Source: an uncultured Eubacteriales bacterium
GTDB taxonomy: Bacteria; Bacillota; Clostridia; Lachnospirales; Cellulosilyticaceae
Direction of reading: 5' to 3'
NCBI GenBank assembly: GCA_900551325.1
Contig: URVM01000003.1
Coordinates: 1-64,000 of the forward strand
Length of the DNA: 64,000 bases
Within the stretch, counting starts at the first letter, position 1, and every line of letters begins with the position of its first letter. The notes under the pieces are model-generated. The model was not told the DNA's origin. It did not search any database and saw nothing but the letters and a program-made list of their open reading frames with translations. The translations under genes were made by a program, and so were the position numbers. Shown here piece after piece: positions 37,206-47,687 of this stretch.

Positions 37206-38321
37206 TTATCTAGATCTTCTTAAAAAATGAGGAATCTCTACTTGTACATCATGAGATTTATTCATTTCTTCTCTTCTAACTGGTTCTTCTGGTCTTAAAC
37301 GTTGTGTTGGTATCTCATCTGTAGATTGAACCTTAGGTTGTTCAAAACGCTGTGGGATGATTTCTTTACTTTGGAAATCTGTTGCAATAACAGTAATAAT
37401 AATCTCATCACCAAGCTCCTCATTAATAGATGTACCAAAGATGATTTCTGCATCTGGGTCAACACATTCACAAATAAGGTTTGCACCCATATTTGCTTCC
37501 ATAAGACCTAATGACTCACCACCAGCCATGTTAATAAGTACACATCTTGCACCATCAATAGTAGTATCAAGAAGTGGACTGCTAATAGCTTGCTTAATCG
37601 CTTCTTCCGCACGGTTTTCACCAGATGCACGACCAATACCCATATGTGCAATACCTTTATTGTTCATAATAGTACGTACATCGGCAAAGTCAAGGTTAAT
37701 AACCCCTGGGTTAGAAATTAAGTCTGCAATACCTTGTACACCTTGTTGAAGTACATCGTCTGCTTTACTAAAAGCTTCTAACATAGTAGTTTTCTTATCA
37801 ATAACTTGTAAAATCTTATCATTTGGAATAATAACTAAAGTATCTACTGACTTTTTAAGCTCTTCAATACCTTTTTCTGCATTGAGCATACGTTTTCTAC
37901 CCTCAAAACCAAAAGGTTTTGTTACAACACCTACAGTTAAGATCCCTTGCTCTTTTGCAATACTCGCTATAACTGGTGCAGCACCTGTTCCTGTGCCACC
38001 ACCCATACCAGCTGTAATAAACAGCATATCAGTACCTTTAATAGCTTGAATAATTTCTTCACGACTTTCTTCGGCTGATTTTGTTCCAATCTCTGGATTA
38101 GCACCTGCACCTAATCCTCTTGTCATTTTCTCACCGATTTGGATTTTAGTTGGTGCCTGTGAACGTGCTAAAGCTTGATGGTCCGTATTAATTGTAATAA
38201 AGTCCACACTAGCTAAGCCTTTCTCAATCATTCTATCTACAGCGTTATTACCGCCACCGCCGACACCTATAACTTTAATCTGCGCCCCTTGGCATTCATT
38301 TTCCATACAAAATTCGAGCAC
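37206..38321 (-). CDS. ftsZ: Cell division protein FtsZ
   Basis: FtsZ is the tubulin-like GTPase that forms the division ring. The signature GGGTGTG is at residues 107-113, and the C-terminal conserved peptide ends in IPHFLRRSR, which binds partner proteins. The 371-residue length is normal. The start is GTG, with GGGGGAG seven bases before it; the resulting MLEF start is the usual one in Clostridia, whereas the internal ATG at 38306 has no site. No ftsA precedes it, unlike B. subtilis and E. coli. Confidence 0.97.
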   Translation of the reverse strand: MLEFCMENECQGAQIKVIGVGGGGNNAVDRMIEKGLASVDFITINTDHQALARSQAPTKIQIGEKMTRGLGAGANPEIGTKSAEESREEIIQAIKGTDMLFITAGMGGGTGTGAAPVIASIAKEQGILTVGVVTKPFGFEGRKRMLNAEKGIEELKKSVDTLVIIPNDKILQVIDKKTTMLEAFSKADDVLQQGVQGIADLISNPGVINLDFADVRTIMNNKGIAHMGIGRASGENRAEEAIKQAISSPLLDTTIDGARCVLINMAGGESLGLMEANMGANLICECVDPDAEIIFGTSINEELGDEIIITVIATDFQSKEIIPQRFEQPKVQSTDEIPTQRLRPEEPVRREEMNKSHDVQVEIPHFLRRSR

Positions 38322-38399
38322 GACTTACTCCCCCTCTGCTTATTAGACTATCACTATATTAAGGTTCAATATAATTCATTTTCAATAAGATAAAAGTTT

Positions 38400-39119
38400 T
38401 TAGTCTAGTGGCGTTAGAACAGCTTGTCCATGTTCTACCAAGGATAAATCTAGTATCCCCATGGTATACGCCTCATTTACCTTAACTAACCATTTTATCT
38501 TTTTGTCAAAATCTCTGATATTACCAATTATAACATCTAATTTATTAACATACAAGTGGATTTGTTCTAGATTTGAGAGGTCTATACTATCAATCTTTTC
38601 AGTAAAGTTATACTTATCGAGCACACGAATCATTTCATTCATTATTTGTATCTTTTCTTCGTTATTTTGGCCTAGTATATCTCCTATTGTAAAGTATTCA
38701 AAAGAGAGCCCCTCTAAAACAGGTAGCTTTAATCTTTTTTCTTTACTCTGTTCAAGAACTTTACCATCACCATTTAGACATAAATAACTATCATGAAAGG
38801 TTACATAGCCGATAGGTCTTTGCTCTTCTACTTCTATTGTTATTTTATTTGGAAATTTATAACTTACCTGAGCTTTTTCAATAAAAGGTAGGGTAGCTAT
38901 AGCTTTTGTAGCAGCTTTTTTATTAATACTTAATGGATGCATACCTTTTTCTAGCTCGGCAACTTTTAATATTTCACTCACATTGTAGTAGTGATTACCT
39001 ACTACATTTATATCTGTAATATACCAAATAGGTAAAAATAGAAGGCTTATTCCAAGTAAACTGAATATCCCTACACCATAAATCCATTTTTTCATTTGGA
39101 CCGCAGAATATTTTTTCAA
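38400..39119 (-). CDS. ftsQ: Cell division protein FtsQ/DivIB
   Basis: This bitopic protein recruits and regulates the FtsL-FtsI-FtsW septal complex. A single membrane helix near residues 14-36 is followed by a POTRA domain (residues about 38-105) and the beta domain. Two starts are possible: an upstream GTG at 39155, or a TTG at 39119 that lies seven bases after AAAGGAGGAAG. The TTG form (239 residues) is preferred. It lies 190 bases after ftsW, with a hairpin in the gap, where murG would be expected. Confidence 0.9.
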   Translation of the reverse strand: MKKYSAVQMKKWIYGVGIFSLLGISLLFLPIWYITDINVVGNHYYNVSEILKVAELEKGMHPLSINKKAATKAIATLPFIEKAQVSYKFPNKITIEVEEQRPIGYVTFHDSYLCLNGDGKVLEQSKEKRLKLPVLEGLSFEYFTIGDILGQNNEEKIQIMNEMIRVLDKYNFTEKIDSIDLSNLEQIHLYVNKLDVIIGNIRDFDKKIKWLVKVNEAYTMGILDLSLVEHGQAVLTPLD

Positions 39120-39231
39120 CTCACTTCCTCCTTTGTCTTTTGTCCACTTGTTCACATGTATGATACATATGAAAATATATTAAATTTATATTTTTATATT
39201 GTTATATACTTAACTATAAAATCAAAATTAA

Positions 39232-39296
39232 AGTAGGTAGGATGACCCTCACATATGTTTTATTCATACTATGCTTTAGGTCACCTTGTCCCTACT
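39232..39296 (-). other. Imperfect stem-loop between ftsW and ftsQ
   Basis: Stems AGTAGG/CCTACT (39232-39237 with 39291-39296) and TGACC/GGTCA (39243-39247 with 39279-39283) enclose a roughly 31-base loop, and T-rich sequence follows on the minus strand. It could be an attenuator or terminator; nothing more is visible in this 192-base gap. Confidence 0.4.
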
Positions 39297-39311
39297 ATTA
39301 AAATTTATAAA

Positions 39312-40502
39312 CTACTCTTTAGGTTTTCCTATTGTAGCTGTTCTTGATATATTAACTAAAATACCTAAAGATCCTAATAAAATAAGTAAAGCTGTTCCTC
39401 CGTAACTTACCATAGGCAGCTGCATCCCTGTAGTTGGAATGGTATTGGTATTTACTGCTACATTTATAAGTACCTGTATACCAACCATTCCTGATATACC
39501 TGCTGCCACCAATGCACCAAATAAATCCTGTGCATGGGTTGCTATAGAAAATCCACGAATAACAAGGACACCATAGGCAAGTAGCAATAAACCTGCACCT
39601 ACAAGTCCTAATTCTTCACAAATAACTGCGAAAATAATATCATTATGAGGCTCTGGGATAAAGCCTAATTTTTGAATACCTTGCCCAAGCCCTGCACCAA
39701 AGAGCCCCCCTGAGCCAATGGCATAAAGAGACTGAATAGGCTGATATCCTCCTCCAATAGGGTCAATCCACGGATCTTTCCATACACGAATACGGGACAA
39801 ACGATAAGGTGGAAGAATATCTCCTAGAATACCTTCAAATTGTATGTTATTAATAGCTATGTAATAAGCACCTACTGCTAAAATAGCTACGGCAATAATA
39901 CCTACTATGTAATACCACACTCTTGGTGTAGAAAGGAATAAAATCAAGAATCCTACCCCTGCAATAACAATGGCCGAACTCATGTTTTCCTTTAAAACGA
40001 TTGCCGTTGGAAGCAATATAATACCCGCCCCCCACAGTACATATGTAAATTGATCTAACTTTTTCTTATGCTTCATTATAAAAGCTGAAAGCATAATAAT
40101 AACTGCAATTTTAACAATTTCTGACGGCTGTAGCTGAATAGGTCCTAACTTTAACCATCTAGAAGAACCATTTACCTCTTCACCAAAAACATAGGCACAT
40201 AAAACAAGTACCATAGAACCATAGTATAAAAGTCTAGCTAGTTTTAAATTGGCTAATAGACGATAGTTAAAGAAATAAGTAACGCCTAGCATAGCAATTA
40301 TACCTACTAAACCAAACATAAACTGCTTTTTAGCAAACATAAACGCATCATTAAATCTAGTCATGCCATGATAGTGACTGGCACTATAGACCATTACGAT
40401 TCCAAAACCTACAATAAGTACAATCATGGCAACCAGTAAATAATCGGGTGCATGCTTTACTGGTGCCTTTTTTCTTTTGGTAAGTGTATGAGATGTTTCC
40501 AT
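39312..40502 (-). CDS. ftsW: Septal peptidoglycan polymerase FtsW/SpoVE (SEDS family)
   Basis: SEDS glycosyltransferases polymerise lipid II at the septum together with a class B PBP. About ten membrane helices are visible in 396 residues. The conserved RIRVWKDPWIDPIGGGYQPIQSLYAIGSGGLFGAGLGQG and the later EPHNDIIFAVICEELGL are SEDS hallmarks. It is the only SEDS gene in the window; whether it is the vegetative FtsW or sporulation SpoVE cannot be told. It follows murD by five bases. Confidence 0.93.
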   Translation of the reverse strand: METSHTLTKRKKAPVKHAPDYLLVAMIVLIVGFGIVMVYSASHYHGMTRFNDAFMFAKKQFMFGLVGIIAMLGVTYFFNYRLLANLKLARLLYYGSMVLVLCAYVFGEEVNGSSRWLKLGPIQLQPSEIVKIAVIIMLSAFIMKHKKKLDQFTYVLWGAGIILLPTAIVLKENMSSAIVIAGVGFLILFLSTPRVWYYIVGIIAVAILAVGAYYIAINNIQFEGILGDILPPYRLSRIRVWKDPWIDPIGGGYQPIQSLYAIGSGGLFGAGLGQGIQKLGFIPEPHNDIIFAVICEELGLVGAGLLLLAYGVLVIRGFSIATHAQDLFGALVAAGISGMVGIQVLINVAVNTNTIPTTGMQLPMVSYGGTALLILLGSLGILVNISRTATIGKPKE

Positions 40503-40507
40503 TTATA

Positions 40508-41866
40508 TCACCCTTCCAAATGACTTACTATTTCTTTAAATAAATCTCCTCTTTGTTCATAACTTTCAAACATATCCCAACTTGCACAAGCAGGAGATAA
40601 AAGTACACATTCTCCATCTTTTGCTTCTTTATAAGCAGCTTCTATAGCCTGTTCAAATGTATTATAAGCTTCAAAATCTAAGAAGCCTTCTTCCCTACAT
40701 TCTTCCATAATTTGATTTTTACATTCTCCAATAAGGTAAAGTTTCACAACACGTCCTTTAAATAAACTTATCCACTCTTTAAAGGAGATTTTCTTGTCCA
40801 TTCCTCCACCAATAAGTCTAATAGGCTTATGCATAGAAATAAGACCTGGAATTGCTGCACCTACATTTGTCGCCTTTGAATCGTTATAATAGTCAACGCC
40901 TTTTTTAGTACATACATACTCAAGACGATGCTCTACACCCATAAATGCCTTGATTTGTTCACTAATAATATGATCTGGCACACCAAAAGCTTTACATATA
41001 GCAGTAGCTGCTAGTACATTTTCGATATTATGTGCACCTACTATTTTCATTTCACTTACGTCACATATTTTAGTACTTTCACCTTTAATATTCTCATAAA
41101 GGGTTCCTTCTACTTTATATGCACCTTGCTTTGTTGTATTCTCCAGGTTAAAAGTAATGACTTGTGAAGGCGCAAGATTTTTTGCTTCTTCAAAGTAAGT
41201 GTCATTTTCATTTAAGATAAGTGCATCTTCTTTAGTTTGATTTTTAAATACACCGTATTTTGCATGACAGTAGTTTTCCATCGTTTTATGTCTGTTTAAA
41301 TGGTCAGGTGTAATATTTAAAATAGCTGCTACTTTAGGATGAAAATAGATGGTAGATTCTAGCTGAAAACTACTTACTTCAGCTACTACAATTCCATCTT
41401 CTGGAATGTTTAGTACATCTTCACTAAAAGCTCTTCCAATATTTCCAACTACGTAGGTATTTGGATTATAGGCCTTCATAATTTGACCTACTAAAGTAGT
41501 TGTTGTTGTCTTACCATTTGTACCTGTAATTGCTACAATAGGTGCCTTACATAGGCTCGCTGCATATTCAAGCTCTCCTATTATAAGTTTACCTTTTTCT
41601 CTTGCTTCTTCTATAAATGGTAGGTCAGTTGGTACGCCAGGACTTAAAATGATTAAATCATAATCTAAAAGACTAATAGGCTCACCTAGATGAAAGGTTA
41701 TGCCTAAGGCTTTTAGATTATCTATTTCTTCTTGTACTTCTTTATGAAATCCATCAAAAGACTTCCCATCATATACATATACTTGTTGGCCTACTTCATG
41801 TGCTAATTTGGCTGCTGCAAGACCACTTCTTGCACACCCTACTATTACAACTTTATTTGCTTTCAT
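40508..41866 (-). CDS. murD: UDP-N-acetylmuramoyl-L-alanine-D-glutamate ligase MurD
   Basis: MurD adds D-glutamate to UDP-MurNAc-L-Ala. The ATP-binding motif GTNGKTT is at residues 115-121, followed by the Mur ligase middle domain and the C-terminal domain with YNDSKATN and SPACASWDMFESYEQRG. The frame stays open for 30 codons upstream, but those overlap mraY and the family begins at MKANKVVIVG; GGGGG stands eight bases before that ATG. The 452-residue length is usual. Confidence 0.96.
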   Translation of the reverse strand: MKANKVVIVGCARSGLAAAKLAHEVGQQVYVYDGKSFDGFHKEVQEEIDNLKALGITFHLGEPISLLDYDLIILSPGVPTDLPFIEEAREKGKLIIGELEYAASLCKAPIVAITGTNGKTTTTTLVGQIMKAYNPNTYVVGNIGRAFSEDVLNIPEDGIVVAEVSSFQLESTIYFHPKVAAILNITPDHLNRHKTMENYCHAKYGVFKNQTKEDALILNENDTYFEEAKNLAPSQVITFNLENTTKQGAYKVEGTLYENIKGESTKICDVSEMKIVGAHNIENVLAATAICKAFGVPDHIISEQIKAFMGVEHRLEYVCTKKGVDYYNDSKATNVGAAIPGLISMHKPIRLIGGGMDKKISFKEWISLFKGRVVKLYLIGECKNQIMEECREEGFLDFEAYNTFEQAIEAAYKEAKDGECVLLSPACASWDMFESYEQRGDLFKEIVSHLEG

Positions 41867-41877
41867 TTTAATGCCCC

Positions 41878-42831
41878 CTATAATGCAATTAAGCCTATCA
41901 AACATAGCATAGCTGTTATAATTGAAAATACTGTTACAACTTTTGTTTCTGGCCATCCACTTAACTCAAAATGATGGTGAATTGGTGCCATTTTAAAGAA
42001 TCTTTTTTTAGTCTTTTTAAAGTATGCCACTTGGATAATAACAGATAAATTCTCTACTACATAAATAAGTCCTACAATTAAAATGAAAAGCGGCATTTTC
42101 ATTACAAAGGCAGTCGATACAATAAACCCACCTAAAGCCAGTGAACCTGTATCTCCCATAAACACTTTAGCAGGATAAGTATTAAATAATAAAAACCCAA
42201 GTAAACTTCCTACTGCTGCACCTGCAATAGGCACAACTTCGTTTAAAGTTACAAAAGCTACCGCTGCAAAAAATGTTGCTACTAGTACTGTAACACTTGA
42301 AGCTAAACCATCTAGCCCATCTGTTAAGTTAACTGCATTTACTACTGCAATAACACCGATGATAAGAAGTGGCCAGTATAATATACCAAAGTCTAATGAA
42401 CGACCATTAGTAAATGGTAAGATAATGCTTGTATCCACACCTACATAGTAATAAAGTAAGTAGGCAAAAATAAAGGTTATAACTAACTGACCTATTATTT
42501 TTTGTCCTGGTGTTAAACCTAAAGAACGTTTTTTTACAATTTTAATGTAGTCATCTAAAAAACCAATGAATCCAAAACCTAAAGTTACAAATAATATAGT
42601 TTGTAAAGATCTATTGCCATTTATAAACAATAAGCTTGTTAAGGTCATACTAATTAAAATAATAATACCACCCATAGTTGGTGTACCTGTTTTTTTAAGA
42701 TGGCTACTTGGTCCATCATCTCTTACGTTTTGCCCAAATTTTAAACGTTTTAAAAACGGAATAATAAAAGGGCTTATAACGATATTTAATAAGAATGCAA
42801 TAATTACTGCATAAAAGACTTGATTATTCAT
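41878..42831 (-). CDS. mraY: Phospho-N-acetylmuramoyl-pentapeptide transferase MraY
   Basis: MraY makes lipid I from UDP-MurNAc-pentapeptide and undecaprenyl phosphate at the inner membrane face. About ten helices fill 317 residues. The motifs GTPTMGGIIIL, FLDDYIKI, NAVNLTDGLDGLA and MAPIHHHFELSGWPE are diagnostic and complete. It overlaps the end of murF by 8 bases and has an AAAGGTGA site. Confidence 0.97.
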   Translation of the reverse strand: MNNQVFYAVIIAFLLNIVISPFIIPFLKRLKFGQNVRDDGPSSHLKKTGTPTMGGIIILISMTLTSLLFINGNRSLQTILFVTLGFGFIGFLDDYIKIVKKRSLGLTPGQKIIGQLVITFIFAYLLYYYVGVDTSIILPFTNGRSLDFGILYWPLLIIGVIAVVNAVNLTDGLDGLASSVTVLVATFFAAVAFVTLNEVVPIAGAAVGSLLGFLLFNTYPAKVFMGDTGSLALGGFIVSTAFVMKMPLFILIVGLIYVVENLSVIIQVAYFKKTKKRFFKMAPIHHHFELSGWPETKVVTVFSIITAMLCLIGLIAL

Positions 42832-44212
42832 TATCGTTCACCTTTCCTATCGCTTTCACAATTTCCTCAAAATGCATGCCTCTAGATGCTTTAAGCAAAA
42901 CGGTATCTTGGGGTTGAAGAATATGACTAAGATTACAAATCAAATCCGCTTTGTCCTTATAGTAATTAATCGTTAAAGCTTCTTTTCTTTTGTCACTTGC
43001 TCCCTTTACTATATGTATAGCCAGCTCGCCTACACAACAGAGTACATCTACATCTAACTCAGCTACATATTCTCCTACTTGTTCATGAAACTGCGGTGCA
43101 AATTCACCCATTTCAAACATATCACCTAAAATAGCAATTTTTCTACCTTCGCTTTCATAATCCACGAGAACTTTAAGAGATGCTCGCATAGAGTCTACGC
43201 TAGCATTATACGCATCATCTAAAATAGTTATGCCTGTAGCTGTCTTAGAAATATTCATACGCATCTTACTTGGTGTATAAGCTTTAAGTCCTTCTAGTAT
43301 TTTGTCCTTTGTCATACCTAACTTTTGGGCTATCATAATGGCTACAAGACTATTATAGACCATATGCACACCAAGTGCTGGAATAACAATATCAAAAGTA
43401 TCTGTAGGTGTAATGACTGTAGCATAAGTATCATGTCCTTTTGTATAGACATTTTCACATCTATAATCATTATCTTGACCTTCACCATAAGTAAGAAGAT
43501 CCCACTTTGTTACTTGTACCCCACTTAAAAGGTCATTATCACCATTTAAACACAGAAGTCCATCTTCTTTAAGACCATCTAAAATTTCAAGCTTGGCTTT
43601 TAAAATACCTTCTCTTGAACCTAGATTTTCAATGTGAGAAGTACCAACATTTGTAATAACACCAATATCAGGTACAGCTGTTACGCTTAGTCTATGAATT
43701 TCATTAAAGTGGTTCATACCCATTTCAATAACGGCTACTTCATGTGTCTCATTTAAGTTAAATAAGGTAAGTGGCATACCTATTTCATTGTTAAAATTAC
43801 CTTGTGTCTTTAGTACATTAAACTCCGCACCAAGGACAGCTGCAATCATGTCCTTTGTAGAAGTCTTTCCAACACTTCCAGTAACTGCAATAAGGGGAAT
43901 ATTAAACAAGCTTCTATAGTAAGCTGCAAGATCTAAAAGTGCCTTCTTTGTATCTGCTACAAAAATGTGTAAAATACTTTCATCTCGAACGGTAAGTTCT
44001 TCTGTTAAAGTAGCTGCTGCCCCCTTAGCTGCTACTGAACTAATAAATTCATGTGCATCAAAGCGTTCTCCTTTTAAAGGGACAAATAGACTACCCTCTT
44101 GAACATTTCTTGAGTCTGTTTCAATGCTTGTTATAAAGTTATGCCCACAAGATGGGGTGTTTAAACACCTTCCACCAATTGCTGCAATAATATCTTGTAA
44201 AAGAAGTTTCAT
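42824..44212 (-). CDS. murF: UDP-MurNAc-tripeptide-D-alanyl-D-alanine ligase MurF
   Basis: MurF adds D-Ala-D-Ala to complete the cytoplasmic muropeptide. The ATP motif GSVGKTST is at residues 112-119, and ILDDAYNASVDSMRASL is the MurF-specific central motif. The 462-residue length is normal. Its ATG overlaps the murE stop by one base (TAATG), so the two are translationally coupled. The murE-murF-mraY-murD order is the classical one. Confidence 0.96.
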   Translation of the reverse strand: MKLLLQDIIAAIGGRCLNTPSCGHNFITSIETDSRNVQEGSLFVPLKGERFDAHEFISSVAAKGAAATLTEELTVRDESILHIFVADTKKALLDLAAYYRSLFNIPLIAVTGSVGKTSTKDMIAAVLGAEFNVLKTQGNFNNEIGMPLTLFNLNETHEVAVIEMGMNHFNEIHRLSVTAVPDIGVITNVGTSHIENLGSREGILKAKLEILDGLKEDGLLCLNGDNDLLSGVQVTKWDLLTYGEGQDNDYRCENVYTKGHDTYATVITPTDTFDIVIPALGVHMVYNSLVAIMIAQKLGMTKDKILEGLKAYTPSKMRMNISKTATGITILDDAYNASVDSMRASLKVLVDYESEGRKIAILGDMFEMGEFAPQFHEQVGEYVAELDVDVLCCVGELAIHIVKGASDKRKEALTINYYKDKADLICNLSHILQPQDTVLLKASRGMHFEEIVKAIGKVNDNE

Positions 44213-45663
44213 TACTGTTCCCCCTGTATAAATTCACGTACAATTTCAGAATCATCAAAGTGAATAATACGTTCTTTAAGAATTTGATAGTTTTCATGGC
44301 CCTTTCCAGCAATAAGTACCACGTCATCTTTTTTAGCATGGCCTAAAGCATGATAAATGGCTTCTTTACGATCTTCCATCTTAATATAGTCTACTTGGTG
44401 ACGTTTAACCCCTACTTCTACTTGGTCTAAAATAACATAAGGGTCTTCACTTCTTGGGTTATCTGAAGTAATAATAACTTCATCTGAATATTTAGCAGCA
44501 ACTTCTCCCATAAGAGGGCGTTTTGTGTTATCACGATCGCCACCACAACCAAATACTGTAATAATACGTCCTTTTGCAAATTGCTTAATAGTTTCAAGAA
44601 CATTTTCTAAACCATCTGGTGTATGGGCATAGTCTACAAGTACACTATAGCCTTTAGGAGATTGGAAAGATTGTACACGTCCAGGTACTCCTTTAACCAC
44701 TCTTAAGTGATCTATAATAAAGTCCATTGGTAAGCCTAGTTGTCTTGCTGCGCAAATAACTGCTAAAGAATTGTATACACTAAACTCACCAGGGATAGGT
44801 ACTTCAACTTTGTACTCACCTTCTGGTGTTTGAAGATTATAGCTTACACCACCTGCAGTAATATGAATATCTGAGGCATGATAATCAGCTGGTTTATGAA
44901 TACCATAAGTAATCATTTTACATGTAGCGTTTTCTTTCATCATATTTACATAAGTGCTATCTTCATTTGCAATACCCACTTGGCAACGTTTAAAAAGAAG
45001 AGCTTTTGCTTCTCCATAAGCTTCCATGGTTTTGTGGAAATCTAAATGATCTTGTGTTAGGTTAGTAAAAATACCTAGCTTGAATTCACAACTTTCTACA
45101 CGGTTTAGGGCAAGTGCATGAGAAGACACTTCCATTAAACAGTGACTTACGCCCTCTTTATGCATAGTAGCAAGAAGTTGTTGTAAATCAGCTGATTCTG
45201 GTGTAGTACGTTGTGCTTTTAAAATATTTGTTCCAATTCTATTTTCGATGGTTCCTATAATACCAATCTTTTTACCGTAAGCTTCTAGAAGTTGCCCAAG
45301 TAAAAAGGTAATGCTAGTTTTACCATTTGTTCCTGTCACACCAACTAATTCTAGTTTTTGTGATGGGTGGTCATAAAAGTTACTTGCTAACTTTGCCATA
45401 ACCAAACGTGTATCTTCTACTTTAATTACTGTAATGCCACTTTGTTTAAGTTCTACTTCATCTTCTATGACAATGGTTTTTGCTCCATTTTCAATAGCAG
45501 CATGAATATACTTATGTCCGTCTGTATTAAAGCCTTTAATAGCTACAAATAGCCCATTATTGGTCTTAACACGTGAGTCATATATAATAGAATCCACCTC
45601 TTGATTCGTATCACCCAAAACTAAGTGGTAGGGAATGTCTTTTAATAATGTTATGAGCTTCAT
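44212..45663 (-). CDS. murE: UDP-MurNAc-L-alanyl-D-glutamate-meso-DAP ligase MurE
   Basis: MurE adds the third amino acid of the stem peptide. The ATP motif GTNGKTS is at residues 111-117. The substrate-selecting motif is DNPR (in ITSDNPRSEDP), which in this family marks meso-diaminopimelate rather than lysine, so the wall is predicted to be of the DAP type. The 483-residue length fits. GAGGAGGG precedes the ATG, and a candidate internal promoter lies in the gap before it. Confidence 0.96.
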   Translation of the reverse strand: MKLITLLKDIPYHLVLGDTNQEVDSIIYDSRVKTNNGLFVAIKGFNTDGHKYIHAAIENGAKTIVIEDEVELKQSGITVIKVEDTRLVMAKLASNFYDHPSQKLELVGVTGTNGKTSITFLLGQLLEAYGKKIGIIGTIENRIGTNILKAQRTTPESADLQQLLATMHKEGVSHCLMEVSSHALALNRVESCEFKLGIFTNLTQDHLDFHKTMEAYGEAKALLFKRCQVGIANEDSTYVNMMKENATCKMITYGIHKPADYHASDIHITAGGVSYNLQTPEGEYKVEVPIPGEFSVYNSLAVICAARQLGLPMDFIIDHLRVVKGVPGRVQSFQSPKGYSVLVDYAHTPDGLENVLETIKQFAKGRIITVFGCGGDRDNTKRPLMGEVAAKYSDEVIITSDNPRSEDPYVILDQVEVGVKRHQVDYIKMEDRKEAIYHALGHAKKDDVVLIAGKGHENYQILKERIIHFDDSEIVREFIQGEQ

Positions 45664-45700
45664 AATGCCCTCCTCATGTAAATATACAAATATCTTAGTT

Positions 45701-45709
45701 ATTATACCA
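45701..45709 (-). promoter_or_regulatory. Candidate extended -10 promoter for murE
   Basis: On the minus strand TGGTATAAT (45701-45709) is an extended -10 element about 38 bases before the murE ATG; the -35 region is poor. It could give murE and the genes after it a second transcript inside the cluster. Confidence 0.45.
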
Positions 45710-45735
45710 TGACTTTTCAGGATTAAAAAGAGAAG

Positions 45736-47685
45736 TTACTCAGTATATAGAAGAATTTTACTATTTTTATTCACCTTTTCTCCTGGCATAGGTAATTGAC
45801 TTATAACTTGCTCCCCACTTCCTATGAATTCAATAAGGACAGTAGATGTATAAGCAAGACTTTGTGCATCCTTTTTTGTTAAAGATCTAAAATCTGGAAC
45901 TGTTACTGTTTGTGTTTCATCAAGTGCACTTTCTGCTTCTGTATAGACAGGTTCAACCCCTAAATAAGGCAAGGCATTTGCTAAAATATCTTTCATAACT
46001 GGACCTGCTACAGCACCTCCATAGTATACACCTTTTGGCTCATCTATAAGTACAAGTCCAATCACTTGTGGATTTTCTGCTGGTGCAAAGGCCACAAAAG
46101 AAGCAATATACTTTCCTGAACCACGAGGAAGCTTTTGAGATGTAGCTGTTTTACCACCTACACGATAACCTGGTATATAAGTCTTATTTCCTGTCCCTTC
46201 ACTTACAACACTTTCTAGAATACTCTTCATTTGTTCACTTGTTTTACTTGATATAATTTGTTCCCCTTTATCATACTCAAAAACTTGTAAGGTGTTACCC
46301 CCGTCATCTACAATCTCTTTTCCAATATGAGGTGTAATCACATAACCTCCATTAATAACTGCTGATGCTGAGGCAAGAAGTTGTAAAGGTGTAATTTGAA
46401 ATGATTGACCAAAAGACATGGTAGCAAGTTCAACAGGCCCCATCTTCTCCGCTGAATACATAATCCCTACTGCTTCGCCAGGCAAGTCTATCCCAGTTTT
46501 TTGTTTAAATCGATATTGAACCATATAGTTATGAAATATTTTTGATCCAAGTCTTTCACCAACTTCCATAAATACAGGGTTACAAGAATTTTGAACACCT
46601 TGTACGAAAGTTTGATGACCGTGATTTCTTGGACTACGCCAACATTTAATCGTTCGTCCACCTACTACTTTACTTCCATTACAATTAAATTCACTTTCTG
46701 GTGTAATGACCCCTTGTTCAAGTCCCATAGCTGCTGTAAAAATCTTAAAGGTTGAGCCTGGCTCATATGTATCGTTAATGGTAAAGTTACGCCACATTTG
46801 ATTAAGATAATCTTGTTGTTCCTTATATGTATAGGTATGCCAAGCTTGTAAAAGCTCATCATCATTAATAGTAAAAGGATCATTTAGATCGTATGTAGGA
46901 TAGTTTGCCATTGAATAAATTTCACCATTTTGAGGATTCATAAGTACAATAGTACCTCTTTTAGCTTGTTTTTCTAATACTACTTTTTCAATGGCCTGCT
47001 CTGCGTACTGCTGCAAAGTTACATCTAAAGAGGTAACAAGGTGGGTTCCATTTTCAGGGTCTTTACGTACTTCTACCTCTTCTTGTCTTCTTTCACCCTT
47101 CCCATTTGTCTCCATTAGAATTTTACCTTCTGTACCTTTTAAATAAGAATCATACTGCACTTCAAGGCCTACTATCCCTTGATTATCTTTTCCTACAAAA
47201 CCTATAACCTGAGCTGCAAGAGATTGATAAGGGTAAAAACGTTTGGAATCTTCGTCTACTTTTACACCTGGTAAATTCATATTACGAATTTCATCTGCTA
47301 CTTCTTTATCTACTTTTGTTTTAATACGTTCGAAAGCTACTCGCTTGGTAACTTTTTTATAAACCTCTTCGTACTTCATCTCTAATTTTTCTGAAAGGAT
47401 TTTTGCTACCATAGCTGGATCTTCTATTTGAGCATGTACTACCCCAATGGTTGCCACTGAACCACTTCTTGCTAGAACTTTCCCCGTACGGTCATAAATG
47501 GTTCCTCTTGTAGGTGCAATAAGTCTATCTCTTGTATGTTGTTCATATGCTTTATCTTGTAAGAAGCTTCCCATGGCAATTTGTACATAGCCAAGTCTTA
47601 TAATTAGCCCTACTAGTGCTAGTGAAAATAAAGCGCTACAAAGTATAATACGTTTTTTAAGCGTAGTCGTAACTTGCTTTTTCAT
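45736..47685 (-). CDS. spoVD: Class B penicillin-binding protein, SpoVD-like, one PASTA domain
   Basis: Class B PBPs are transpeptidases that cross-link septal or spore-cortex peptidoglycan. An N-terminal membrane helix (residues 11-30) is followed by a dimerisation domain and the transpeptidase domain with STFK at 311-314 and SCN at 367-369. The third box reads KTA at 512-514 instead of KTG. One PASTA domain ends the 649 residues. Its position after another class B PBP and before murE matches SpoVD. Its Shine-Dalgarno sequence is buried in a perfect hairpin. Confidence 0.88.
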   Translation of the reverse strand: MKKQVTTTLKKRIILCSALFSLALVGLIIRLGYVQIAMGSFLQDKAYEQHTRDRLIAPTRGTIYDRTGKVLARSGSVATIGVVHAQIEDPAMVAKILSEKLEMKYEEVYKKVTKRVAFERIKTKVDKEVADEIRNMNLPGVKVDEDSKRFYPYQSLAAQVIGFVGKDNQGIVGLEVQYDSYLKGTEGKILMETNGKGERRQEEVEVRKDPENGTHLVTSLDVTLQQYAEQAIEKVVLEKQAKRGTIVLMNPQNGEIYSMANYPTYDLNDPFTINDDELLQAWHTYTYKEQQDYLNQMWRNFTINDTYEPGSTFKIFTAAMGLEQGVITPESEFNCNGSKVVGGRTIKCWRSPRNHGHQTFVQGVQNSCNPVFMEVGERLGSKIFHNYMVQYRFKQKTGIDLPGEAVGIMYSAEKMGPVELATMSFGQSFQITPLQLLASASAVINGGYVITPHIGKEIVDDGGNTLQVFEYDKGEQIISSKTSEQMKSILESVVSEGTGNKTYIPGYRVGGKTATSQKLPRGSGKYIASFVAFAPAENPQVIGLVLIDEPKGVYYGGAVAGPVMKDILANALPYLGVEPVYTEAESALDETQTVTVPDFRSLTKKDAQSLAYTSTVLIEFIGSGEQVISQLPMPGEKVNKNSKILLYTE

Positions 47686-47687
47686 TA

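Noticed and set aside
38306..38321. ATG at 38306 as the ftsZ start
   Set aside because: No ribosome-binding site precedes it, whereas the GTG at 38321 has GGGGGAG and gives the usual clostridial N-terminus.
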